DNA from: JAAYDI01 sp052034005
GTDB lineage: Bacteria > Planctomycetota > Planctomycetia > Pirellulales > Pirellulaceae
DNA length: 64,000 bases
NCBI GenBank assembly: GCA_052034005.1
Contig: JBPOJB010000020.1
Coordinates: 1-64,000, forward strand
Direction of reading: 5' to 3'
In this document: positions 1 to 7,444 of the stretch, in pieces
Position numbering within the stretch: position 1 is the stretch's first letter
Layout of the letters: each line of letters starts with the position of its first letter
Program-made: the position numbers and the translations under genes
The notes under the pieces: generated by a model
Told to the model about the DNA's origin: nothing
The model's input: only the letters and a program-made list of their open reading frames with translations
Database searches by the model: none

Positions 1-5
1 ACAGA

Positions 6-63
6 GGCGGGCTTCTAGAAAAGATGCCAGACGGCGGGCTTGGGGCGGGCTTGGGGCGGGCTT
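6..63. repeat. short GGCGGGCTT direct repeats
   Basis: The nonamer GGCGGGCTT occurs at 6-14 and 33-41. Two exact tandem 11-mers (GGGGCGGGCTT) follow at 42-52 and 53-63. The repeats lie just beyond the 3' end of the decayed DUF1559 gene. No function is evident; they look like local slippage in a degenerating intergenic stretch. Confidence 0.6.
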
Positions 64-104
64 TTCTTGGTCAAATACTTCGAGACAAATGCCGCTCATT
101 CCGG

Positions 105-902
105 TCAGTTAAAATGAGCCGCCGCACGCGTGGAGCCCAACTCATTCGAGCCCCAGCCGTTGGCGACGAACGCGACGAAAGCCGCGCGGAAGATGGCCCG
201 GGCCACAGGACGCCGGACCCCCGTTCCATTGGTGCGTAATAGGCCCCCGTAGTGGTTATAGACGTCCGTCTCGCTGATGATCACCGTGTTGGACGTGCCG
301 TCTTTGATGCTGGCCAGCGACCGCCACATCTTGCCGGGCGCGAACAACCCTGCCACGTTGCCATCACGAAGCCAGCCCAACTCCAGCCACGGCGACCAGG
401 GACCAAGCTGCTGCATCTCGTACGGCCAATAGTGGAAGCCTTCGGCGCCCGCATAGTTCGTCCAGGCGATGCCGTGCGTCTCCGTCACGTTGCTGAAACC
501 CCTGTCCGACGGGCACCTGAGTGCCGGCAGCAGCGTGCCCGTGTGGGGCTGATTAAAGGCCCGCAACCGGAAGTCGATCCGGTCATAGACCGCCGTTTGC
601 TCCAAGTAGGGCAGCAGAGCCGTGACCCAAGTGTGATGGTAAGGCAACGGCAACACACCGCCGTTCTCATACTGAGGCACGTCCGGACAACCCCAAATGA
701 TCTTGGGGAACGCGCGATGCACGTCGTGATAGTTGTGCATCGCCAGACCAATCTGTTTGGCATTGTTAGAACACTGCATACGGCGTGCGGCCTCGCGTGC
801 CGCCTGGACCGCAGGCAGAAGAAGCGCCACCAGAATGCCGATGATAGCGATCACGACCAACAGTTCTACGAGCGTGAAACCACGCCGCCTTTTCCTGGAC
901 AT
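105..902 (-). CDS. DUF1559 prepilin-like secreted protein, 3' end degenerate
   Basis: This is a planctomycete DUF1559 protein, normally an exported protein of unknown role with a type II pseudopilin N-terminus. The N-terminus from the chosen ATG at 902 is a short Arg/Lys-rich leader, then GFTLVELLVVIAIIGIL (prepilin cleavage at G/FTLVE plus a membrane helix), then the family pattern AREAARRMQCSNN. The ATG at 902 is preferred over the upstream in-frame start at 1073 because GGAGGT lies just before it and the leader begins there. The product is 265 residues, shorter than the roughly 300-350 usual. The frame stops at the place where the family's C-terminal H-X9-DG motif should be; the motif His is replaced by Arg. 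Past the stop (about 66-104) the same frame still reads a family-like tail (AFVSKYL). The gene is probably inactive or recently truncated. Confidence 0.85.
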   Translation of the reverse strand: MSRKRRRGFTLVELLVVIAIIGILVALLLPAVQAAREAARRMQCSNNAKQIGLAMHNYHDVHRAFPKIIWGCPDVPQYENGGVLPLPYHHTWVTALLPYLEQTAVYDRIDFRLRAFNQPHTGTLLPALRCPSDRGFSNVTETHGIAWTNYAGAEGFHYWPYEMQQLGPWSPWLELGWLRDGNVAGLFAPGKMWRSLASIKDGTSNTVIISETDVYNHYGGLLRTNGTGVRRPVARAIFRAAFVAFVANGWGSNELGSTRAAAHFN

Positions 903-1424
903 GAGACTACCTCCACAGCACAAAGTGGGATAAGAAAGACGATTGCCCGGAAACGTATCCCTGTGTCGTACACGCGTCGTCAAGGCTGCCCTTTGTCGGG
1001 GACCCCGACGCCGCCTCAGTTGCACACCTCCTCTCACCATTACGCAACAAACGACCCACCGAACACCGCACAACAGACCGCACTGACGGATTCACCATCC
1101 ATTCCGCAGTCTACAACGAAACCATACTACCGCGCGACCAGAGAAGAAACAACCACTTATCCTCACTCGCCCCCCAAGGGAGCAGTTCAGCTTCTGCAGA
1201 GCAAAAGCTGAACGAAGAATGTTAATCGTTTCTGTTGCGGAAAGGAAATCCGCGTGTCTTTGTGCGCGAAACGCATTGACGGTCGCCGTTCACGGTTATC
1301 GTGAGCGCGCAGGGAGGCCCGGGGCGTTTTGATGAGATCACAACGGTCAAAGGGCTAGAAGAAGACAAGCGTTCGTTGTCGCGATATGGGTGACGCGCAG
1401 GGGCGCCCTGGTCTGGGCTACGAG
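903..1424. other. gene-free interval upstream of the DUF1559 gene
   Basis: No credible coding region is seen in this roughly 520-bp stretch. The only structure I can support is a perfect 9-bp inverted repeat, GTTCAGCTT at 1186-1194 and AAGCTGAAC at 1206-1214, with an 11-nt loop. It could be a stem-loop or an operator. It has no clear T tract, so it is not called as a terminator. Confidence 0.5.
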
Positions 1425-1539
1425 GAGTCTAGCTCCAAAGCGGGAAGGAGTCTAGCTCCAAAGCGGGAAGGAGTCTGGCTCCAAAGCGGGAAGGAGTCTG
1501 GCTCCAAAGTGGGAAGGAGTCTAGATCCAAAGTGGGAAG
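1425..1539. repeat. 23-bp tandem repeat, 5 copies
   Basis: There are five head-to-tail 23-bp units, beginning GAGTCTAGCTCCAAAG and ending CGGGAAG or TGGGAAG. The first two units are identical and the last two carry C-to-T changes. The copies abut with no spacers, so this is not CRISPR. The array lies directly at the 3' end of the IS66 remnant on the minus strand, whose open frame runs into it. The unit may have come from the end of the insertion sequence (inference). Confidence 0.9.
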
Positions 1540-2131
1540 TGCGCGTCCCGCGAAGAATGCGTGCATCGTCTCTTCGAGGAATAGAAACGCGGAGCGGCCG
1601 CGTTGGGCACACGTCGCCAGCACCGTCCAGATGCGTTCGCACCAGGAGCGACCGGCTGGGCCGCGCGTCCCCTGGGTGATCTTCCGATCGATCACAACGA
1701 AGCGGAACCGTTGCTCCATGGCGTTGTTCGTGGGCTCGACCCCCAGCGTGCCCAAAAAGCGGAAATAATGGGCGCTGTACTTGCGGAAACGCTTGGCGAT
1801 GTCCTGCGCTTCGCGGCGGCTGGGCGGCCGCTTGGCCACCGCGAGCACGTCGCATGGGGCGCGGTTCGCCAACTGTCTCCAGCGATCCGGTCGCATGATG
1901 TCCCGCTGGTGCCAGACCCGAAAGAGTCGTTGGATTGCCGCCAGCAACCGCTGGCCACAACCGCGCGTGGCACGATCCGTCAGGGTGGTGAGGTATTTCA
2001 CATCGCGGATCAGGTGCGCTCAACAGAATTGCATGTTGGCTCCGGTGTCCTCCAGTAACTTGCGATACGCGCTGTGGCAGGTTGGACTCGCAGACGGGAT
2101 CTTGCGCTTCTTCTGGGAGTTGTTGTTGTAG
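1540..2131 (-). mobile_element. IS66-family transposase remnant with nonsense codon
   Basis: The minus strand encodes the C-terminal third of an IS66-type DDE transposase. Diagnostic segments are SAYRKLLEDTGANMQFC, AHLIRDVKYLTTLTDRATRG, EPTNNAMEQRFRFVV (the Glu is the expected last DDE residue) and ITQGTRGPAGRSWCERI. A TGA codon at 2022-2020 interrupts the frame between FC and AHL, where the family has Trp (CWAHL), so TGG has become TGA. The N-terminal two thirds are absent: homology ends near 2105-2131, where a plus-strand gene fragment begins. The downstream open frame from 2001 to 1429 encodes 190 residues and runs into the 23-bp array. No terminal inverted repeats or IS66 accessory genes are visible. 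It is a dead element. Confidence 0.85.
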
Positions 2132-2559
2132 GAGTGACCGTATTCCTCCTCGTACTATGGGTGCAGGGCCTTCCTGGACCACATCACGACCAATATCGGG
2201 TCTTCGCGTCACTGACAAACATGGGTAACGCATTGCGGTACTACGACCAACAGCATGGTCGATTGCCACCGGCAACAGTTGCAGATGACAACATCAGCGC
2301 GCATTGCGGTTGGCGCATTGAGGTCTATCAGTATATGGTTGACAATGGATTTCTAGCGGTTTCAGCAGCAGGCACCCGGCCCTCTGCTGACTATGAGCGC
2401 AACAAAGCATGGAACGATCCAGAAAACTTGCGACTTCAGGACTTGGGCGTCAGCATCTTCGAATATGTTCCTCGGCGCGAACGGTCCATCGCGAGTGACT
2501 ATTCCACATACTTCAAAGCCATCACCGGTCGCGACACTGCCTTTGACCCGTCGTGGTGA
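2074..2559 (+). pseudogene. truncated DUF1559-like anchored protein
   Basis: The 161-codon frame encodes a hydrophobic helix (GVVVVGVTVFLLVLWVQ). A soluble part follows with patterns I associate with small planctomycete DUF1559-type proteins: NALRYYDQQHGRLPPA, WRIEVYQYMVDNGF, KAWNDPENLRL and KAITGRDTAFDPS. The first dozen codons lie in sequence antisense to the IS66 remnant, so the original 5' end was probably lost at that junction. The frame stops soon after TAFDP, where related proteins continue. It is therefore likely a double-ended fragment. Whether it is expressed cannot be judged; no convincing ribosome site precedes 2074. Confidence 0.45.
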
Positions 2560-2843
2560 ACACGTCGGCACGGGATGAACAGGCTCGCCGGCTTTCGCCG
2601 ACTCGAAGTAACGGGAGCTGATTCTCCAGCCGACCTTGGTACCGAACGCATATGCGCGGCCCCGAGCCGCTGGGTCGCCAGCCCGACAGCTCCATGTAAT
2701 CGACCAGAGTGTCTGCAACCTCGACCTCGGCAACCAGCAACCACGTTCTGCAACCTCGTTCCCTCTGGTGCGCCGTTCCGTTCAGGCGGCGGGGAGGAGA
2801 TGAAAGGGCCGGCGCGCTCGAGGCACGAAGCGGCGGCCTGGGG
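2560..2843. other. gene-free interval
   Basis: This stretch separates the truncated gene from the 3' end of the coiled-coil gene. Short open frames exist on both strands, including a 72-codon minus-strand frame at 2522-2740, but none carries recognisable domains, a signal peptide or a good ribosome site. I see nothing supportable here. Confidence 0.4.
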
Positions 2844-5630
2844 CTATTCGTCCTTCAGTCCCAGGCGGGTAAGCCAGCGGCGGGAGGTTTTGGACTTGTC
2901 GGAACCGGGGGTGTGTTCCGGCGCTTCGGGTCGGGCCTTCTCCTGTTCGAGGAGGCGCAGCTTCTCGTCCAGTGCCGCGCGTTCCCGGGCCAGCCTCGCC
3001 CGTTCGAGCGAGGCTTCGATTTCCGCTTGCCGCAGTTTCTCACGCAGTTCCTCCTGCATGCGCGCCAAGTTCTCCCGCTCCTCGCGGATCAGTTCGTCCT
3101 GGTCGAGGACTTCGGCAATGGCGGACGCTCCGACCGCGAAGTTGCCGATGTTCTCCGCCTGCTGCTGGAGGAGTTCCCTCAGTTCCGCGATTTCCCGGTC
3201 CTTGTTGGCCACGACCTCGTCGGTGACGCGGATCGTGCCTTCGATCGTCAGGCGCTCTTTGGCCCGGTCCGGGCTGTCGTCCTGGATCGAGTCGTCTTCC
3301 AGCTGAGCCAGCAGTCGTTGTTTCTGAGCTTCCCAATCCCAGCCGGACATCGAGGTTCCGGCGGCGCCTTGGTGATGCTGTGCGTCGGCCAACTGCTTGG
3401 CGAGCCGGTCCTTTTCAGCGCGGAGTTCCCGCACGTCCTGGACGGCCATGTTGTAGCGTTTCTGCAGGTCGTCCAGTTCGGCGCTGGTGCCTGACGGCGT
3501 GGCGGCCAGTTCCTGTTGCAGCTGCCGCATTTCGAGATCGTGTTGGTCGCGGAGTTGCTTGAGGAGCTGTTCGTGTTCGGCGCGCAACCGATCGAGCTCT
3601 TCGGCATGCTGTTGCTCGAGGCCCGGATCGACGCGAGGTTCAGCTTGGGCGGCGGCGAGTTGCTGGTCGCGGTCCACCAAGCGCTGTTCCAGTTCCTCGA
3701 CCTCCTGGCGGGCGAGCGCCAGGGCCTGGTGGGCGGCGAAATCACGTTCCTCGGCGGCGGCCTGAGCGCCGGCCAGTTCGTCAGCCAGCCGCGCGGCGGT
3801 CTCTTCGGCGGCGGCCAGTGCGCGTCGCGCCTCGGCGAGTTCTGTCTGGAAGCGTGCCGTCTGATCGTTGGCTTGGAGCTGTTCGACCCGCTGTTCCCAG
3901 TGCGTCTCGCGTTCTTTCGCCTGGGCCTGCTGTTGCGCCAGGTTGTGCTGGGCCTGGTCCCGCTGCTGGGCCAGCTCGTCGCGTTGACGTTCGAGCGCGT
4001 CGGCCGTCTCCTGAACTACCTGGCATTGTTCCAGGGCATCGTCCAGGAGTTTCTGCAGGTGCTCCTGGCGGCGCAGATCGATGTCACAGTCCTTCTGGCG
4101 TTGCGCGGCCTCCTGGTCGGCCAAGGCGGACTGTCGGAGTTCCAACTGCTCGGCACGCTGCTCGCACTCTCTGCGCTGGGCGGCCAGTTCGCGCTGCTGA
4201 TCGGCAAGCTCGGCGCGGAGCCGGGTCAGTTGTTCCTGGTCCTGGCGAAGCTGTTGTTCGTGCGCGGCCTGCTCGGTGCGCTGCTGCTCTAAGGCCGCGA
4301 CCGCCTCGCCGTGGCGTTGCTGTTCGTCGTCCAGCGCCTTGCGTTGCGCGTCGAGTTGCGCGGTCTGTTGGCGCAGTTCCTGTTCTTGCGCCGCCACCGC
4401 TTCCGCCTGCCGCCGCAACTCTTGTTTCTGCTGGTCGAACTCGTGCTGGTCCGCGGTGAGTGTGTGGCGTTCCTGTTCCAGCGTAGCCTGCAGACGTTGG
4501 CATTCGCCGCGCTGCTGATTCACACCGGCACGGGCTTCGGCCAGGCGTGCGGCTTCCTGCTGCAGCGTCGCGACCTGGTCGGCCAGCCGCTGCGCTTGCT
4601 CCTGGAGCGCTTCGTCGCGCTGGTCGAGGGCACTCTGCCGCTCGGCTTGCCGGGCCGCTTCCTGCTGCAGCGTCGCCGCCTGGTCGGTGAGCTGGCCGTC
4701 GCGCTGGTCGAGGGCACTCTGCCGTTCGGCCTGCCGGGCCGCTTCCTGCTGCAGCGTCGCCGCCTGGTCGGCGAGCTGTTGTGCCTGGTCCTGGAGCTGG
4801 CCGTCGCGCTGGTCGAGGGCACTCTGCCGCTCGGCCTGCCGGGCCGCTTCCTGCTGCAGCGTCGCCGCCTGTGCGGTGAGTTCTTCCGCTTGTTTCTCGA
4901 GTGCGTTGACACGCTGGTCCAGGTCGTGTTGCAGGTCGGCCTGCGCCGCTTCCTGCTCGCGCACGGCCGCCTCCCGGGCTGCGACAGCCTCCCGTTCCTG
5001 AGCCAGCGCTGCGACGTCGGTGGCATGTTGCGCATCGCGGCTCTCGAGCGCGGCGCGCAGCGATTCCACTTCCGCCAGTTGCTGGTCGAGTTGCCTGGCC
5101 CGGGTCGCCGACTGCGTGGTGTGCTGCTCGAACTCGCGCTCGCGAGTCGTCAGCTGGGCCTGGCGCTGGTCGAGCGCGGCCTCGCGGCGCTCGCATTCCT
5201 GCTGCCGGTCGGCCAGTTGGCACTCTTGTTCGGCCAGCTCGGTCCGGCAGCGATCAAGCTCCTGCGTCCGTTCGCGCAGGTCCTGAAGCAGCACTTCCTG
5301 CTCGGTTTGGGCCGCCGCCTGGTGTTCTTCCCATTGCCGTTGCTGCTGGTCCAGCTCTTCGTGCTGCCGCGCCAGCTGCTCGGCTTTCTCTTCCAGCTCT
5401 GTGGCCTGGTGCGTCAGTTCCAGGTCGCGACGCTCGACGTCCGAGATGTCCTGCTGCAGTTCGTCGGTGATCTTGCGCAGCTGTTCGGCCAGCGACCGTT
5501 CAATTCGTTGGATCCGGTCCCGCTCGGCCTGCAGCAACTGCCGCGCATGTTGGCGCTGTTCTTCCAGCGAACGTGCGAATCGTTCGCTCCATTGGGCGGT
5601 CTCACCGGTCGTGGGGAGGTGGTCTTCCAT
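2844..5630 (-). CDS. large coiled-coil protein with internal repeats
   Basis: This 928-residue protein is almost entirely Gln/Glu/Arg/Ala-rich heptad coiled coil and has no signal peptide or membrane helix. A short non-helical head (MEDHLPTTGETAQW) precedes it, and it ends in a basic tail (SRRWLTRLGLKDE). Residues about 250-365 contain three near-identical blocks of ATLQQEAARQAERQSALDQ plus a degenerate fourth, visible in DNA as repeats between about 4540 and 4890, so the rod has recently expanded by duplication. Such proteins are usually scaffolds, cytoskeletal or cell-division factors, or SMC-like rods. There is no Walker ATPase motif here, so SMC or Rad50 is excluded. Function is unknown. 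The ATG at 5630 has only a weak ribosome site. Confidence 0.9.
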   Translation of the reverse strand: MEDHLPTTGETAQWSERFARSLEEQRQHARQLLQAERDRIQRIERSLAEQLRKITDELQQDISDVERRDLELTHQATELEEKAEQLARQHEELDQQQRQWEEHQAAAQTEQEVLLQDLRERTQELDRCRTELAEQECQLADRQQECERREAALDQRQAQLTTREREFEQHTTQSATRARQLDQQLAEVESLRAALESRDAQHATDVAALAQEREAVAAREAAVREQEAAQADLQHDLDQRVNALEKQAEELTAQAATLQQEAARQAERQSALDQRDGQLQDQAQQLADQAATLQQEAARQAERQSALDQRDGQLTDQAATLQQEAARQAERQSALDQRDEALQEQAQRLADQVATLQQEAARLAEARAGVNQQRGECQRLQATLEQERHTLTADQHEFDQQKQELRRQAEAVAAQEQELRQQTAQLDAQRKALDDEQQRHGEAVAALEQQRTEQAAHEQQLRQDQEQLTRLRAELADQQRELAAQRRECEQRAEQLELRQSALADQEAAQRQKDCDIDLRRQEHLQKLLDDALEQCQVVQETADALERQRDELAQQRDQAQHNLAQQQAQAKERETHWEQRVEQLQANDQTARFQTELAEARRALAAAEETAARLADELAGAQAAAEERDFAAHQALALARQEVEELEQRLVDRDQQLAAAQAEPRVDPGLEQQHAEELDRLRAEHEQLLKQLRDQHDLEMRQLQQELAATPSGTSAELDDLQKRYNMAVQDVRELRAEKDRLAKQLADAQHHQGAAGTSMSGWDWEAQKQRLLAQLEDDSIQDDSPDRAKERLTIEGTIRVTDEVVANKDREIAELRELLQQQAENIGNFAVGASAIAEVLDQDELIREERENLARMQEELREKLRQAEIEASLERARLARERAALDEKLRLLEQEKARPEAPEHTPGSDKSKTSRRWLTRLGLKDE

Positions 5631-5936
5631 GTCGGATCAGTTCGGGCACAGCAGGCAGCGCGAGATGGAAGCACCAACGCTCGGGGGGCCAGGTCCATAG
5701 GCGGACTGCGCGCCGCAGGGCGTTGCTGCGCATAAGTTGCTACCATTGCTATAGGTCAGAACCATGGCTGGGTCAAAAAGCGGATTTCGGGCGGGAGGAG
5801 GACCGCAGCGGATGTGCGGGTCGCGCCCCGCGTGACGGGGCGCCGGGCGGCACCCGCCGCGTCGCGTCGACTTGGCAGCGGTCTGTGCGGCCGTCATCAT
5901 GGAGACTGGTCTACAATCCGAACGGGGAGTGGAACA
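5631..5936. other. divergent intergenic region, coiled-coil gene / ftr
   Basis: This region of roughly 300 bp lies between two divergently transcribed genes and must hold both promoters. On the plus strand the sequence TACAAT is close to ftr (listed separately). No gene is seen. Confidence 0.5.
5912..5917 (+). promoter_or_regulatory. candidate -10 element (TACAAT) of ftr
   Basis: CTACAAT lies 19 nt before the proposed TTG start of ftr and implies a very short leader. No good -35 box lies 16-18 nt upstream. The same hexamer recurs close upstream of several other genes in this window, which is the main support. Confidence 0.35.
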
Positions 5937-6821
5937 TTGAACATCGGGCCGACTCATATCGTCGACACGTTTGCCGAGGGGTTCGGCATGCGGTTTTGCC
6001 GGTTGATTGTCACGGCGCTGGATGACTACTGGCTGGATGCCGCGTTGCGCGAGTTTACCGGTTATTCGGCGTCGGTGATCGCCTGCGACGCCGAAACGGG
6101 CGTGGAACAGATGCTGGGGGCCGACCGGACGCCCGACGGCCGGCCGGGCGCCTCGGTGATGGCCTTCGGCTTCTCGCCGGACAGGCTGGCCGAGGCGGTT
6201 GCCAACCGGACGGGTCAATGCCTGATGACCTGCCCGACGACGGCCGTGTATGACGGGCTGCCGGAGGGCGAGCCGCGGATCCCGCTGGGCAAGCACCTGC
6301 GCTTCTTCGGCGACGGCTACCAGAAGAGCAAGCTGGTGGCGGGCGTCCGGTATTGGCGGATCCCGGTGATGGACGGCGAGTTCGTGGTGGTGGAATCGTT
6401 GGGGGTCGCCAAAGGGGTGGCGGGGGGCAACATCCTGGTGATGGGTCGCGACCTGCCGACGACCCTCTCCGCGGCCCGGCGGGGCGTCGCGGCGGTGCGT
6501 GAGCTGCCCGGCGTGATCACGCCGTTCCCCGGCGGTGTGGTGCGGAGCGGCAGCAAGGTCGGATCGCGCTACAAGGCGCTCAAGGCGTCCACCTCCCACG
6601 CGTACTGCCCGACGTTGCGGGGCCGTGTCGAGAGCCAGGTCGACCCGGCAGCCCACTGCGTGTACGAGATCGTGATCGATGGCCAGAGCGAGGCGGTTGT
6701 GGCGCAGGCGATGGGGGCGGCGATCCGTGCCGCGGCAGGCGAGGGCGTGGTGGCCATTTCAGCGGGCAACTACGGTGGTCAGCTGGGAAAACACCACTTC
6801 CACTTGCGCCGCCTGCTGTGA
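5937..6821 (+). CDS. ftr: formylmethanofuran--tetrahydromethanopterin formyltransferase
   Basis: The enzyme transfers a formyl group between (methylo)furan and tetrahydromethanopterin in the cytoplasm. It is part of the archaeal-type C1 pathway that planctomycetes and methylotrophs use for formaldehyde oxidation or detoxification. The family start pattern IGPTHIVDTFAEGFGMR is followed by CPTTAVYDGLP, IPLGKHLRFFGDGYQKSK, the central IPVMDGEFVVVE and the C-terminal ISAGNYGGQLGKHHFHL. The start is placed at TTG 5937 (294 residues, the family length) because GGGGAG lies about 8 nt upstream and homology begins immediately. The longer frame from 5814 would add 41 unrelated residues. No other C1-pathway gene (mch, fmd/fwd, mtd, fae) is adjacent, so the pathway must be dispersed. 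Confidence 0.92.
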   Translation: MNIGPTHIVDTFAEGFGMRFCRLIVTALDDYWLDAALREFTGYSASVIACDAETGVEQMLGADRTPDGRPGASVMAFGFSPDRLAEAVANRTGQCLMTCPTTAVYDGLPEGEPRIPLGKHLRFFGDGYQKSKLVAGVRYWRIPVMDGEFVVVESLGVAKGVAGGNILVMGRDLPTTLSAARRGVAAVRELPGVITPFPGGVVRSGSKVGSRYKALKASTSHAYCPTLRGRVESQVDPAAHCVYEIVIDGQSEAVVAQAMGAAIRAAAGEGVVAISAGNYGGQLGKHHFHLRRLL

Positions 6822-6837
6822 TGATCAAGAAATGCAA

Positions 6838-6864
6838 CCACCGTGCCGGAACCCGACACGGTGG
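6838..6864 (+). terminator. stem-loop after ftr
   Basis: CCACCGTG at 6838-6845 pairs perfectly with CACGGTGG at 6857-6864 around an 11-nt loop, 17 nt after the ftr stop. No T-run follows, so it may be a Rho-assisted or mRNA-stabilising hairpin rather than an intrinsic terminator. Confidence 0.4.
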
Positions 6865-6995
6865 CTGAAGAACCGACGACGGTCTGCACGGGTCTGCACA
6901 CCCAAATCAAGTATCTCGACGTGGCTTGGCCACGGCTGTTCCACCTGCCGCTCGCCCGGTTCCGTCCGAGCGCCCGGTGGCGGCGCCGCGCGCGG

Positions 6996-7238
6996 TTACT
7001 GGGTTGGTGTCCGGCCCTGAATCTGGCCCGAGCTGTAGGCCTTCATCAAGGTCGCCTCTTCCGTCAGCTTGAATTCCGGCCCCGGCGGAAAGTACTGGAC
7101 ATCGTCATGCACATAGTACGGACTGGGCAGCGTCTGCCCGTTCATGCTGACCTGGCAGCCGGTTGTCGTCACGGCGGCCGCCAACGCGACTCCGCACATC
7201 AAACCGCGCATCCAGCCTTGGGCGAGCTTCGACTTCAT
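6996..7238 (-). CDS. small putative lipoprotein
   Basis: This 80-residue protein has a basic start (MKSKLAQGWMRG), a hydrophobic stretch (LMCGVALAAAV) and a lipobox ending TTGC with Cys28 as the likely lipidated residue. The mature part is polar and aromatic (PSPYYVHDDVQYFPPGPEFKL). This pattern suggests a planctomycete-type cell-envelope lipoprotein; the role is unknown. The start at 7238 is chosen over the longer frame (7319) because GGGAGA precedes it and the signal sequence begins there. It is transcribed divergently from the TPR-CHAT gene about 200 bp away. Confidence 0.75.
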   Translation of the reverse strand: MKSKLAQGWMRGLMCGVALAAAVTTTGCQVSMNGQTLPSPYYVHDDVQYFPPGPEFKLTEEATLMKAYSSGQIQGRTPTQ

Positions 7239-7444
7239 GAACCTGTTCTCCCAGTCTCGGGCGTGACCAGCACGGACGCCACAACTACTTCGTACAACCG
7301 GCATAACCGTCAAGTCCAATATCGGCCGCAGAGCCCGGCCACTTTGGCTGATTTGCCAAAAAAACTCTCCGGCACGCGGCCTGGTCCGCTATCATGGAGT
7401 GGGCAAGGGAACCGGCCGCGTGCCGCCCGGAGAGGAGGCAGGTC

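Noticed and set aside
1425..1539. possible CRISPR array
   Set aside because: The 23-bp units are directly tandem with no spacers and no cas genes are nearby.
2522..2740. 72-codon minus-strand frame in the 2.5-2.8 kb gap
   Set aside because: No domain, signal peptide or ribosome site; it overlaps the end of another fragment and cannot be supported as a gene.
4311..5735. 474-codon Leu-rich frame opposite the coiled-coil gene
   Set aside because: The Leu/Val/Arg-rich pattern is the mirror of CAG/GAG/CTG-rich coiled-coil codons. Hydrophobicity here is a by-product and not a membrane protein.
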